Shown: positions 43,061 through 51,975 of the stretch, piece by piece
Position numbering within the stretch: position 1 is the stretch's first letter
Layout of the letters: each line of letters starts with the position of its first letter
DNA from: Natronorubrum halophilum
GTDB taxonomy: Archaea > Halobacteriota > Halobacteria > Halobacteriales > Natrialbaceae
Assembly (NCBI RefSeq): GCF_003670115.1
Contig: NZ_QQTY01000001.1
Location: 1,178,001 to 1,242,000, forward strand
Direction: 5' to 3'
Length of the DNA stretch: 64,000 bases
Notes under the pieces: generated by a model
Databases searched by the model: none
Told to the model about the DNA's origin: nothing
The model's input: only the letters and a program-made list of their open reading frames with translations
Program-made: the position numbers and the translations under genes

Positions 43061-44203
43061 ATGACGGAGCCGCCCCCGGGGGAACTTCGCGACGGCGAAC
43101 GAACCGGCGATCGGACGGACGCGCCCCAGTGCACACCGCCCAGCGGTCTCGCACAGCGCGTGTTCGACGTGAATCCGGTCAGCGCTATCGTGGTCGATTC
43201 GACGGGAGCCATCGTCTTCGCGAACGAACGCGCGTCGGAGACGCTCGGCCTCAGCCGCGAGGAACTCACCAGCGGTGCGTACGATCCGCCCGAGTGGAAC
43301 GTCTACTACGACGACGGTGCGCCGATCCCCCTGGACGACCACCCCATCACACACGTCTTCGAGACGGGCGAGCGCGAGCTCGGATTCGAACACTGGATCG
43401 AACTGTCGGACGGCTCCGAGCGGTGGCTCTCGAGCAACACCTCACCCGTGCTGGACGACGAGGGGGCGGTCGAGTACGTCGTCGTTGCGTTCGAGGACGT
43501 AACGGCGCTGAAACGACGCGAGGAGCGGTTGACCAGCGACCACGTTCGACGACTCGAGTTCCGCGCGTCCCAGTCGGCGGTCCCGCCCTCCCTTCGCGTC
43601 GACGACGGCGAAACGTGGATCGAGATCGACTCTATCGTCTCGCTGCCGGACGAAACGACCGTCCAGTACATGGGAACGTCGGACCTCTCCGCGAGCGACT
43701 TCGTCACCGCCGTCGAAGAGGTCCCCCACTATCTCGACACGCGGTTGCTCAGTTCGATCGACGGCTACAGTCGCATCGAGGCCCACGCGGAATCGACGAC
43801 GGTATCCTACGTGTTTCAGTCCCTCGGCGGCCGCGCCCGCGCCATCCTCGTCGCTCCCGACGAAGTCCGGTTCCTCGGCGAACTACCGGGCGATGTGGAT
43901 CCCCGTCTGGCCGCGGAGGGGATCCGACGGTTCCACCCGGAGGCCGAACTGGCGTCCGAGGAACTCGTCTACTCGCCGCACCTGCTGTACGACGTCGTCG
44001 CCGACGCGCTCACCGACCGGCAGATCGCGGCGCTCGATTCCGCGTACTTCGGCGGCTACTTCGACACCCCTCGGACCAGTACCGGCGGCGAACTGGCGGA
44101 TCGGTTCGGCGTCACTCGACAGACCTTCAACCAGCACCTTCGAAAGGCCCAGCAAACCGTCTTCCGGCACCTCTTCGAGAAGTCCGGCGCGGACGCACGC
44201 TGA
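43061..44203 (+). CDS. Bacterio-opsin activator-type regulator with PAS domain
   Basis: This 380-residue protein has an N-terminal PAS domain (about 30-150: FDVNPVSAIVVDSTGAIVFA, then WLSSNTSPVLDDEGAVEYV). A middle GAF-like/Bat region follows (about 165-310) with LEFRASQSAVPPSLRVDDG. The C-terminal HTH-10 domain has LTDRQIAALDSAYFGGYFDT and LADRFGVTRQTFNQHLRKAQ. Bat-family regulators sense light, oxygen or redox state and activate specific promoters. No opsin gene is nearby. A HalOD1 protein is encoded 48 nt downstream and may act with it. Confidence 0.87.
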   Translation: MTEPPPGELRDGERTGDRTDAPQCTPPSGLAQRVFDVNPVSAIVVDSTGAIVFANERASETLGLSREELTSGAYDPPEWNVYYDDGAPIPLDDHPITHVFETGERELGFEHWIELSDGSERWLSSNTSPVLDDEGAVEYVVVAFEDVTALKRREERLTSDHVRRLEFRASQSAVPPSLRVDDGETWIEIDSIVSLPDETTVQYMGTSDLSASDFVTAVEEVPHYLDTRLLSSIDGYSRIEAHAESTTVSYVFQSLGGRARAILVAPDEVRFLGELPGDVDPRLAAEGIRRFHPEAELASEELVYSPHLLYDVVADALTDRQIAALDSAYFGGYFDTPRTSTGGELADRFGVTRQTFNQHLRKAQQTVFRHLFEKSGADAR

Positions 44204-44250
44204 CAGGTCAGCGTCACCTCTTACCACGCGGTGTCCTGTATGAGAGAGCA

Positions 44251-44580
44251 ATGAGCAACGATACGACCACATCGAACCCCCCATCTGCCAGCCCGTTCGG
44301 AGAGGACAGCGTGGGCCACGATCCCACGACGGGAACGTTTCACGCCCGATTCGACGCGGATCCCGACGCGGTCGTCGTGACGATCGTCGAAACCGTGGCG
44401 ACGATTACGAACCGCGATCCCATCGACATGACACCGCTTTTCGAGACCGTCGACCCCGAAGCGCTCACCGACCTCGTGGTGTCGAACCGAGCGCAGCCGA
44501 TCGAAGTCTCGTTTTCGTACGAAGGGTGTCGTGTGACCGTTTCGAGCGACGGAACCGTCGTCGTCGAGAAGTCGACGTAG
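44251..44580 (+). CDS. HalOD1 output-domain protein
   Basis: This 109-residue protein contains one HalOD1 domain (about 35-107) with ADPDAVVVTIVETVATITNR, DPIDMTPLFETVDPEALTDL and SFSYEGCRVTVSSDGTVVV. HalOD1 is a small domain found at the ends of haloarchaeal receiver and sensor proteins and as free proteins; it is presumed to relay signals. It follows the Bat-type regulator on the same strand by 48 nt, so joint transcription is likely. The N-terminal 30 residues are polar and probably disordered. Confidence 0.85.
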   Translation: MSNDTTTSNPPSASPFGEDSVGHDPTTGTFHARFDADPDAVVVTIVETVATITNRDPIDMTPLFETVDPEALTDLVVSNRAQPIEVSFSYEGCRVTVSSDGTVVVEKST

Positions 44581-44651
44581 TAACGCGTCGACGCCTCGTC
44601 TCGAGGTGTCGCGACGCGGCCTCGCGTCGACCGGCACCCGACCCCTCGTGT

Positions 44652-44695
44652 ATGCACTCGCAACCGGACGTGCATGCACTCGCGACCGGACGTGT
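44652..44695 (+). repeat. 22-bp tandem repeat before the BFN/hisE operon
   Basis: Two 22-bp units, 44652-44673 and 44674-44695, start ATGCACTCGC and end CCGGACGTG, and differ at two positions. They end 28 bp before the ATG at 44724, just upstream of the expected TATA position. Spacing of two helical turns would place two bound proteins on one face of the DNA. Confidence 0.6.
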
Positions 44696-44723
44696 TTTCT
44701 TTCCCGCACGCGACGCTAGGGAT

Positions 44724-45191
44724 ATGCAGGCTTCCATCGACGCGGTCCGCGTCGCGGGGACGCCACAGGGACCGGTTCCAGTGGTCGTCCTCAGCGTCGA
44801 CGACGAAGACGACGTCGTCCCGATCTTCATCGGATTCACCGAGGCGACGAGCATCGCCCGTGGCCTCGAGGCCGAAGACATCGGCCGACCGCTGACCCAC
44901 GATCTGTTGCTCGACGTCATGGAGGAACTGGGGAGCCGAATCGATCGCGTCGTCGTCAACGAGATCAAAGAACGCGACGACGGGCAAGGCGGCACCTACA
45001 TCGCCGACCTCCACCTCGAGACGCCGAGAGGCGAGACCGTCATCGACGCCCGTCCGAGCGACTCGCTCGCGCTGGCGGCCCGGACGAACGTTCCGATCGA
45101 GATCACCGAGGACGTGTTCGAGGACGGCCGAGACGATAGCGAAAAGTTCGAGCAACTCGAGGATATTCGCAACGTACCCGGTGAAATGTAG
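44724..45191 (+). CDS. DUF151 / bifunctional nuclease-domain protein
   Basis: This 155-residue protein has the BFN (DUF151) core: PVVVLSVDDEDDVVPIFIGF, EATSIARGLEAEDIGRPLTH, DLLLDVMEELGSRIDRVVVN and VIDARPSDSLALAARTNVPI. Plant and bacterial members cut RNA and DNA; archaeal members are untested. The ATG at 44724 (MQASIDAVRVAG) matches the family start. Its stop codon is directly followed by the ATG of hisE with no gap, so the two share a transcript and perhaps ribosomes. The promoter carries a tandem 22-bp repeat. Confidence 0.87.
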   Translation: MQASIDAVRVAGTPQGPVPVVVLSVDDEDDVVPIFIGFTEATSIARGLEAEDIGRPLTHDLLLDVMEELGSRIDRVVVNEIKERDDGQGGTYIADLHLETPRGETVIDARPSDSLALAARTNVPIEITEDVFEDGRDDSEKFEQLEDIRNVPGEM

Positions 45192-45476
45192 ATGGAAGAC
45201 ACACTCGACGAACTGTTCGCCGTGATCGAGGATCGCAAGGAAACACTCCCCGAGGACTCCTACACCGCCTCGCTGTTTACCCACGAGAAGGGCGAGAACG
45301 CGGTGCTTGAGAAACTCGGCGAGGAGACGACCGAACTCGTTCTCGCCGCGAAAGACGACGATCACGACGAGATCGCCTACGAGGCCGCCGACATCGTCTA
45401 TCACCTGCTCGTGTTGCTCTCGATGAAAGGCGTGTCCCTCGAGGAGTTGGAGGCGGAACTTGAGGCGCGGCGCTGA
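45192..45476 (+). CDS. hisE: Phosphoribosyl-ATP pyrophosphatase
   Basis: This 94-residue all-alpha MazG-like protein has DELFAVIEDRKETLPEDSYT, LFTHEKGENAVLEKLGEETT and YEAADIVYHLLVLLSMKGVS. The acidic residues of the EExxE and ExxD metal sites (GEETTE and EAAD) are kept. It carries out step 2 of histidine synthesis, turning phosphoribosyl-ATP into phosphoribosyl-AMP. Other his genes are not in the window; here it is coupled to a DUF151 protein instead. Confidence 0.94.
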   Translation: MEDTLDELFAVIEDRKETLPEDSYTASLFTHEKGENAVLEKLGEETTELVLAAKDDDHDEIAYEAADIVYHLLVLLSMKGVSLEELEAELEARR

Positions 45477-45582
45477 GAACCGACGGCTGCGGGCGCGGCG
45501 TCGGTCCCGTCGGAACCGCCGGCCGTCGCCCTTGCAGTCGCTCGTCAAACTTTGATGGCGGTGTTCACCGTTCGTTCACACG

Positions 45583-45930
45583 ATGGCGCTCCAACAGATC
45601 GACCACGCGGACGACCACATGCAAGAGTGTATCGACAACTGTCTCGAGGCCGCCCAGGTCTGCGAGTGGTGTGCCGACGCCTGTCTGGACGAGGGGGAGG
45701 AGATGGCCCGTTGCATCCGGCTCTGTCGGGACGTGGCGGATATCGCGGCGCTGCACGCGCGATGGATGGCCCGGAACTCGGGTTACCACCAGGAACTGGG
45801 GGAGATCTGTGCGGACCTCTGTGAGGAATGCGCCGAGGAGTGCGCTCAGCACGATCACGAGCACTGTCAGGCGTGCGCGGAGATTCTCCCGAAGTGTGCC
45901 GAGAGCTGTCGCGAGATGGCGTCGGCCTGA
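45583..45930 (+). CDS. Cys-rich four-helix copper-binding protein (Csp-like)
   Basis: This 115-residue protein has 15 cysteines at 16, 20, 27, 30, 34, 44, 48, 76, 80, 83, 87, 95, 98, 105 and 109, spaced mostly in CxxC/CxxxC steps on predicted helices. Copper-storage proteins (Csp) hold many Cu(I) ions inside a four-helix bundle with this layout, and the DUF326 family matches. No signal peptide is present, so it would be a cytosolic Csp3-type store. Histidines cluster at QHDHEHC, a likely entry site for copper. No copper transporter gene is adjacent. Confidence 0.85.
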   Translation: MALQQIDHADDHMQECIDNCLEAAQVCEWCADACLDEGEEMARCIRLCRDVADIAALHARWMARNSGYHQELGEICADLCEECAEECAQHDHEHCQACAEILPKCAESCREMASA

Positions 45931-46053
45931 ATCGAGGTAGCCGCGGCTCCCGTCGACGCTACTCCGAGGAACTCGAACCGATTTTTCGGCCTCGAGGTAC
46001 CGTTTGACAGCGCCGATTCCGTCGTGCCGGTATCTTGCTTCAAGCGCCGACGA

Positions 46054-46464
46054 TCAGTACGTCCCGGGGCCGCTCCGGCGGCGGTCGGATCGATCGGGGT
46101 TGAGCACGCCGCCGACGGCACCGGCGATCGCGCTCTCGAGGGCCATCACGAGCGAGACGACGACGGCCACGGCGAGGATCCCGAGCCCAGCCGCACCGGA
46201 GACGGCACCACCGATGGGGCCGAGCGTCCACCCGGCGAGGCCGACGACGAGTGCGATGAGCACCCCGGCAACGATTCCGCCGAGCGAACCCGCGAGTAAG
46301 CCGTGCCAGAAGCCCCGTCCGAAACCGCCGCCGGCCATGTAGCCGGCGACGAAGCCGCCGATCAGTCCGGCGGCCAGTTGGCCGATTCCGGGGAGGACGA
46401 GTCCGAACAGTCCGAGGACGGTCGTGACGAGGAAGCCGACGATGACCGCGCGCCAGTTCGTCAT
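46054..46464 (-). CDS. DUF5518 membrane protein
   Basis: This 136-residue protein has about four membrane helices with Gly-rich packing: WRAVIVGFLVTTVLGLFGLV, LAAGLIGGFVAGYMAGGGFG, LLAGSLGGIVAGVLIALVVG and LGILAVAVVVSLVMALESAI. It ends in a basic tail. The pattern matches DUF5518, a common haloarchaeal family of unknown function. It lies 167 nt downstream of the histidine kinase gene on the same strand. Confidence 0.78.
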   Translation of the reverse strand: MTNWRAVIVGFLVTTVLGLFGLVLPGIGQLAAGLIGGFVAGYMAGGGFGRGFWHGLLAGSLGGIVAGVLIALVVGLAGWTLGPIGGAVSGAAGLGILAVAVVVSLVMALESAIAGAVGGVLNPDRSDRRRSGPGTY

Positions 46465-46631
46465 AACCGAGTGTACGCGGACGATGCGGATATACTGTCG
46501 GCCGGAACTGGCTGGTCAATCGACATCTGTCGTCCGTCCGAACGCGGGAGCATCGATCCGCTCGCGGCGCTCACAGAGGAACGAGATCTCGAGTTGCAGT
46601 GCGACGGTGGATCGAAATACCGAGCGCGATC

Positions 46632-48854
46632 CTACCGAAGGCCGACGATTTCGAACCTCGCACCGCCATCCTCGCTCTCCCCGATCGAGAGCTCCCAGCC
46701 GTGTGCGCCGACGACATCCTGAATGATCTTGAAGCCGAACCGGACGTCGCCATCGGTGGTTCCACCCTCCAGCAACCGATCTCGGTGCTCCGGGTCGATC
46801 CCGGGGCCGTCATCCGCGATGTAGAAGCCGCCGTCGATCGAGCCGACGCGAACGGAACAGTCCGTACCGCCGTGTTCGATCGCGTTTCTGAACATGTTCT
46901 CGAATAGCTGCCGGAGCCATCTTAGGTCGGCGGTAACCGTCCGGTCGGTCTCGACCTGTAGCGTCGCGTCGCACGTCTCAATCGACGACCACGCCTCGCT
47001 GGCCAGACGCTCGAGCGTGGCCGAGTCGAACTCGCTGACCCCCTGACCGGTCCGCGCGAGCGCGAGCAGTCCGTCCATGATCGACAGCGCTCGTTCGATA
47101 CCCTCCTCGACGTCCAAGAGGTGTGCTACGTCGCCGGTGTCCTGTGCGAGTTCGGTGTACCCCTTCGCGACGGCGAGCGGGTTCCGGAGGTCGTGTGCGA
47201 TGACGTTCGAAAACTCACCCAACCGCTGGTTTTTCGTCTGGAGCTGTCGTTCCCTGTCGACCCGGTCGATCGTCCCCTGGATCATCGACCCCAAAATCGT
47301 CGCGAACTCGAGGTCGTGTTCGTCGAACTCACGAGGTTCGGTCGAAGCGGCGAGTAGTACCCCGTGCTCGCCGAGCGGGACGATGATCTCGCTCGCGATC
47401 GCGGTCGGCTCTTCCACTTCCGGATCGGCGTCGACGTTGCCCGACGCGTACAGCTCACCCGTGGTGAACACTCGCCAGGCGACGCTCGCGCTCCCGTTTA
47501 TCCTCGGCGAGTCGCCGAGTTGCTCGATCAGTTCGTCGGTCATCACAGCCGGTCGGAGCACGTCGTCTCGTTCGTCGGGGACCAGGATAGCGGTGATCGG
47601 CTGGTTCAGCACCGATTTCGTGACTGAGACGGCGACCGAGCCGACGGACTCCATCGTTTCGCACTCCAGCAACCGCGGCCCGGCCTGGGCGAGCGCCTGC
47701 ATGCTCTCTTCGCGCTCCTTGCGCTCGGTGATCTCGGTGGCGATTCCGTAGATCGCGTACGGATCGCCGTCGGCGTCGAACAGCGGCGCTCGGACGTTGA
47801 AGAAGACCCGGCGCTTGCCTTGGATCCGGAAATCTTCGACGTACTTGTTCGACTGTCCCTTCTCGAGCACCTCGCGGTCCATCTCGTTGATCTGCTCGAC
47901 GTTGACCGCCGGATGGAGGTCCTCCGATCGCTTTCCGAGTATCTCCTCACGCGACCGATCGAACAGTTGCTCGAACGCCGGGTTGACGTAGAGATACCGC
48001 TGCTCGAGATCCTTCATGTAGACGACTGCCGTCGTGTTGTCGAGAATAACCTGCAACTGATCGCGCGTGCTCCGCAGTTCCTCGATCGTCTTTCCCATCT
48101 CCGTGATGTCTCGGGAGATGACCACGAACTCGCGGCCGTCGCGTTCCGTATCGGCGGTGGTGTCGGCTGGAATCGACCGGCCGACTCCCTCGAGGGAGAT
48201 CCACGATCCGTTTGCGTGTCGAAACCGGAACACTGCACGACCGGTACGGCTCCCTTCGGATGCGACGCCTTCGAAAAAGACCTCCGCAGCGTGGTCCGTG
48301 TCGTCCGGGTGAATGTAGTCGAACGCGTACTCGCCGACGAGTTCGTCCTGTTCGTAGCCCAGAATGTCGGAAATAGACGGGCTCAAATACTGGACCACAC
48401 CGTTTTCGTCGAGAACCGTGACGAGGTCCGACGCGTTTTCGACGAGGCCGGAGAAGTGAGCGGCGCGTTCTCGCACACCCGACAGTACCTCCGCCCGTTC
48501 GACCGTTCGGCGGAGACGAGCGACGACGAACGACGGCTCCGCGACGAGTCGGTCCTCGCCCACCCAGTCGTCGACGGGACGCAACTCGGACATCACTCCC
48601 TCCTCGAACCCCTCGCCGCGATCAGCGATCACGTAAACGAACGGAACGGCCGGCCACTCCGATCGGATCCGGTCGATCTCCGGCGAGGAGACGCTCTCGT
48701 GACAGAGCACGCAGTCGACCGATTCCGTCCGGTCCCAGTCGTCCACGTCCGTCGCGTCCACGACGGTGATCGTCACCTCGCGGCTCTCTCGTTCGAGTGA
48801 CCGGAGCCGTTTCCTCACTCTGAGATCGCCGGAAACGAAACAACAAACGTGCAT
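46632..48854 (-). CDS. PAS/GAF sensor histidine kinase
   Basis: This 740-residue protein starts with a receiver-like domain (about 1-115) that lacks a clear phosphoacceptor site. Two PAS domains follow (LVTVLDENGVVQYLSPSISD and VILDNTTAVVYMKDLEQRYL). Next come a GAF domain (about 375-525) and the kinase core: H554 in NVIAHDLRNPLAV, N657 in FRNAIEHGG, and DDGPGI at 681-686. The G2 box is unusual, VRFGFKIIQDV, where most kinases have GLGL. There is no membrane helix, so it is a cytosolic sensor. It probably phosphorylates a separate receiver protein, such as the one at 11479. A 15-bp palindrome lies on its promoter. Confidence 0.9.
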   Translation of the reverse strand: MHVCCFVSGDLRVRKRLRSLERESREVTITVVDATDVDDWDRTESVDCVLCHESVSSPEIDRIRSEWPAVPFVYVIADRGEGFEEGVMSELRPVDDWVGEDRLVAEPSFVVARLRRTVERAEVLSGVRERAAHFSGLVENASDLVTVLDENGVVQYLSPSISDILGYEQDELVGEYAFDYIHPDDTDHAAEVFFEGVASEGSRTGRAVFRFRHANGSWISLEGVGRSIPADTTADTERDGREFVVISRDITEMGKTIEELRSTRDQLQVILDNTTAVVYMKDLEQRYLYVNPAFEQLFDRSREEILGKRSEDLHPAVNVEQINEMDREVLEKGQSNKYVEDFRIQGKRRVFFNVRAPLFDADGDPYAIYGIATEITERKEREESMQALAQAGPRLLECETMESVGSVAVSVTKSVLNQPITAILVPDERDDVLRPAVMTDELIEQLGDSPRINGSASVAWRVFTTGELYASGNVDADPEVEEPTAIASEIIVPLGEHGVLLAASTEPREFDEHDLEFATILGSMIQGTIDRVDRERQLQTKNQRLGEFSNVIAHDLRNPLAVAKGYTELAQDTGDVAHLLDVEEGIERALSIMDGLLALARTGQGVSEFDSATLERLASEAWSSIETCDATLQVETDRTVTADLRWLRQLFENMFRNAIEHGGTDCSVRVGSIDGGFYIADDGPGIDPEHRDRLLEGGTTDGDVRFGFKIIQDVVGAHGWELSIGESEDGGARFEIVGLR

Positions 48855-48874
48855 GTGCCATCTAAACAGTCGGA

Positions 48875-48889
48875 CGGGATATAATCCCG
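48875..48889 (-). promoter_or_regulatory. Palindrome over the histidine kinase TATA element
   Basis: CGGGAT-ATA-ATCCCG is a perfect palindrome whose centre forms the TATA-like sequence about 28 nt before the kinase start at 48854. It is a candidate operator for autoregulation. Confidence 0.5.
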
Positions 48890-48920
48890 CGGTGATTTCC
48901 GCCGGTACGTAACGAACGAC

Positions 48921-48928
48921 CTTTTATG
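48921..48928 (+). promoter_or_regulatory. TATA element of the NOG1 gene
   Basis: CTTTTATG is centred about 26 nt before the ATG at 48951. This spacing supports that codon over the in-frame GTG at 48942. Confidence 0.55.
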
Positions 48929-48950
48929 AGCGGGGGATCTAGTGTCGGGT

Positions 48951-49994
48951 ATGATTTTCGAAGACCTTCCGACAACGCCCACGTCGGAAGAGCTGATCGA
49001 CAAAGCGTTTTCGCGGGCAGCGCGGGCCGGGAATGCGAAAGGCGGCCTCGAGGCCCAGCAGTCGATGCTCCAGGTGGCGGCCAACATCATTTCAGACAAC
49101 CTCGAGAACGTGGTCACGGCGTGGCCGGACTTCGAGTACGAGGACGACGTCCACCCCTTCTATTACGAACTCGCGGACGCGATCGTCGACGTCGACGAGC
49201 TCCGACAGAGCCTCTCGGAGGTGATGTGGGCCAGCCGCAAGGCCCGCGAGATCCACCAGGAGTACCAGCCAAAGCTGCGCAAGACCGACGTCGATACGGC
49301 TCGGAAGTTCAGAAAGCAGGCCTTCGCGCGCCTGGCGGACATCGTCGAGCAGGTCGACGACGAGTTGCTGTACATCAACAAGTCCCGGAACGACCTGCGG
49401 GACCTGCCCGAGATCAACCCCGACGAGCCGACGATCGTCGTCGCCGGCTACCCCAACGTCGGCAAGTCCTCGTTCGTCAACGACGTCACGAACGCCCGCG
49501 GCGAGACGGCGTCGTACCCCTTTACGACCCGCGGAATCGGCCTCGGCCACTTCGAGGGGGCGGACCTGTCCGCCGAATCGGAGGGGACCGAACGGTCCGC
49601 GATGCGTGATCACGTTCGCTACCAGATCGTCGACACGCCGGGCCTGCTCGATCGTCCACCGGCGGAGCGCAACGAGATCGAATCCCAGGCGGTCAGCGCC
49701 GTCGAACACCTCGCCGACTGCATGCTCGTCATGCTCGATCCGAGCGCCGAGTGCGGCTACCCGCTCGCCTCCCAACTCGAGCTTCGAGACTCGATCGCCG
49801 CCCAGTTCGAGGACGTTCCCGTCCTCACGGTTGCGAACAAGGTCGACCGCACCGACGTGTGGGACGACAGTCTGGCCGACGAGATGAACGCCGACTACAC
49901 CATGAGCGTCGAAACGGGCGAGGACGTCGAAACGGTTCTCAGGGCGGCCGTCGACGCGATCGACCACAGGCCGAAACTTCCGTTCGAGGAGTAG
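48951..49994 (+). CDS. NOG1 family GTPase
   Basis: This 347-residue protein has an N-terminal helical NOG1 domain (about 1-155). The GTPase then has G1 VVAGYPNVGKSSFVNDVT (about 162), G2 ASYPFTTRG, G3 QIVDTPGLLD and G4 TVANKVDR. NOG1 in eukaryotes builds the 60S ribosomal subunit; the archaeal form is presumed to act in large-subunit assembly. It lacks the eukaryotic C-terminal extension, as expected. It is divergent from the histidine kinase and has a TATA element at the right spacing for leaderless translation. Confidence 0.92.
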   Translation: MIFEDLPTTPTSEELIDKAFSRAARAGNAKGGLEAQQSMLQVAANIISDNLENVVTAWPDFEYEDDVHPFYYELADAIVDVDELRQSLSEVMWASRKAREIHQEYQPKLRKTDVDTARKFRKQAFARLADIVEQVDDELLYINKSRNDLRDLPEINPDEPTIVVAGYPNVGKSSFVNDVTNARGETASYPFTTRGIGLGHFEGADLSAESEGTERSAMRDHVRYQIVDTPGLLDRPPAERNEIESQAVSAVEHLADCMLVMLDPSAECGYPLASQLELRDSIAAQFEDVPVLTVANKVDRTDVWDDSLADEMNADYTMSVETGEDVETVLRAAVDAIDHRPKLPFEE

Positions 49995-50052
49995 TCGTGC
50001 CGGCGAGCCGTCGAAACCGCGATCGAAGCCAGCGCACGAGTCCACAGCAGCG

Positions 50053-50445
50053 ATGAACGGACCGGGAATCCTCTGGATGCTCCAGACCGCCGTCGGCTTT
50101 TCGATGGCCGGGCCGATGTTCTTCCTCGGCCTCGAGTCGCTCCGAACGGGACGGTACACCTGGGCGGTCGGCTACCTGACGCTCGGCGCGCTCGTCCTCT
50201 ACTTCCCGACGTACCTCGTGAACCGGATCGGCGGGCCGAGAGCCTGGATTCGACGCCGACTGCCTCGCAGGCGGTCGAACTCCGATGCGAGCGCCAGCGC
50301 GGCTACGGACGCGGAAGAAACGGCGAACGCAGACGCTGTCCTCGGGACGGGTTCCGAGACCGCGACGGAGTCCGATTCCGACGCCGAACCCGCTTCGGAC
50401 AGCACCGACGGGCGGACGTCGCGCTTCGACCGGTTTCGTCGGTGA
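50053..50445 (+). CDS. Small membrane protein with charged C-terminal tail
   Basis: This 130-residue protein has two membrane helices, ILWMLQTAVGFSMAGPMFFL and YTWAVGYLTLGALVLYFPTY. A basic region, RAWIRRRLPRRR, and a Ser/Ala/Asp/Glu-rich, probably disordered tail follow. The positive-inside rule puts the tail in the cytosol. I do not recognise a function. It follows the NOG1 gene by 58 nt on the same strand and could be cotranscribed. Confidence 0.65.
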   Translation: MNGPGILWMLQTAVGFSMAGPMFFLGLESLRTGRYTWAVGYLTLGALVLYFPTYLVNRIGGPRAWIRRRLPRRRSNSDASASAATDAEETANADAVLGTGSETATESDSDAEPASDSTDGRTSRFDRFRR

Positions 50446-50567
50446 TTCGGTCTCGAGCGCATCCCGCCTCGTATCCTGACGATCCCGACCGATCTGTGCC
50501 GGACTCGAGGAATCGCTGTCGGAGAGAATCGAACGCCTATGGGTTTCCGGCCGGCGAACGCGCCTCC

Positions 50568-51860
50568 CTAGCGCTCGGTGATCCCGACGGATCTGATCTC
50601 GACCCCCACCGGGTTGTCGGCGTGTCGATTGATCCGCTCGTACAACGTGTCGGCCAGCGCCGGCGATATCTCGCCCTGTGGCCCGCCGATCGTGACGATC
50701 ACGCGCTCCGGACCGACGAACGGGTAGTCGTCGTCCATGATCACCTCGAACTCGAGGAGTTGGTACTCGGCGAACTCCTCCTGGGAGAGGACCATTTCGG
50801 TCTCGATGCGGGCGTTTTCCTCGAAGGTCGCGACGGCGTACGAGGAGTAGGTGATGGCACCGAGAAACATCGCGAAGACGAGGACGATGACGGCCAGACC
50901 GATCACCCGCCTGCGGACGCGCTGTTGGGTTTCACCGAGCGAGAACAGGTTCTCCGGGCGGTAGCCGGCCCACCACAGCGTGAGAAGGCCGGCGAGGTTC
51001 ACCGAGAGGACGTTGACCAACACGAGTGCCGTCGAACCGATCGCAGCCGACGGCTGTCCCCACGCGATGGCGATGCCGGCCGCCGCGGCGGGCGGAATCA
51101 ACGCCGCCGCGATCATGACGCCGACGAGCGCGACGGACGTCCCCGTCGCGATACTGATGATCCCCGCGACGCCGGCGCCGAGTGCGATCACGAGCGAGAG
51201 TAGGTCCGGTGCGAGCCGTTCGGAAATCTCTCCGACCGAACCGATATTGAGTCCCGGCGGGACGATATTCGTCATCCTAACGAGCCAGGCGAAGATGGCC
51301 GCTGCACCGATCGCGAGGACGATGCCGACGATCTGGTAGAGCAGACTCTCTTTGAACAGTTCTTCGTCGGCGATCACCGAGCCGACACACAATCCGAGCG
51401 CCGGGCCGATCAGCGGCGCGATCACCATCGAACCGACGACGACGGCGGGCGAGTCGAGCAAGAGCCCCGCCGTCGCGACGACGGCGCTGATGACCGTCAT
51501 GATCGCGTACACCGCGAACGTCGGCGTCAGCGAATCGGCCTCGGCCTCGAGTTCCTGTCTCGAGATCCGATCGGTCGCGACGTCGCCGTTTTCGTACTCC
51601 TCGCGGAGCGACTCGAACCGGCGTGAGACGACCGTTTCCGCGTCGACGACGACCGTGTAGGCATCCTCGTCGACGCCCGCCTCGTCCAACTCGTCGAGAA
51701 CTGGTTCGACCGCCGGTGACGGTAAGGGGAAGTAAACGACGGCGGTGTAGTCTCGATTGCTGTTCTCGTCGGTCAGCACGTAGTCGATTCCGCGCTCCTC
51801 GAGTCGCTCGAGGATCAGTTGGCGCTTTCCCGTCGGAACCGTCAGCTGTACGAGCCGCAC
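50568..51860 (-). CDS. DUF389 / TIGR00341 membrane protein
   Basis: This 430-residue protein has a soluble N-terminal domain (about 1-105), MRLVQLTVPTGKRQLILERL, followed by about six to eight membrane helices. These include the DUF389 signature DSPAVVVGSMVIAPLIGPAL, GISIA-type TGTSVALVGVMIAAALIPPA and the helix IGSTALVLVNVLSVNLAGLL. A C-terminal soluble part, VIMDDDYPFVGPERVIVTIG, completes it. The family is widespread and its transport or channel role is not established. Length is typical. Confidence 0.85.
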   Translation of the reverse strand: MRLVQLTVPTGKRQLILERLEERGIDYVLTDENSNRDYTAVVYFPLPSPAVEPVLDELDEAGVDEDAYTVVVDAETVVSRRFESLREEYENGDVATDRISRQELEAEADSLTPTFAVYAIMTVISAVVATAGLLLDSPAVVVGSMVIAPLIGPALGLCVGSVIADEELFKESLLYQIVGIVLAIGAAAIFAWLVRMTNIVPPGLNIGSVGEISERLAPDLLSLVIALGAGVAGIISIATGTSVALVGVMIAAALIPPAAAAGIAIAWGQPSAAIGSTALVLVNVLSVNLAGLLTLWWAGYRPENLFSLGETQQRVRRRVIGLAVIVLVFAMFLGAITYSSYAVATFEENARIETEMVLSQEEFAEYQLLEFEVIMDDDYPFVGPERVIVTIGGPQGEISPALADTLYERINRHADNPVGVEIRSVGITER

Positions 51861-51975
51861 ACGAGTGGCTGAATACCCCCGGGGTCATAACTTGGGGCGC
51901 TTTCGCCGGTCTGTCGATCGGTTTCGAGTCGACGAGACGGCGGCTCGAGGGGCGGACGGGCGAGCCGACACGGTG

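Noticed and set aside
44652-44695. Start of a CRISPR array
   Set aside because: Only two units are present and there are no spacers between them.
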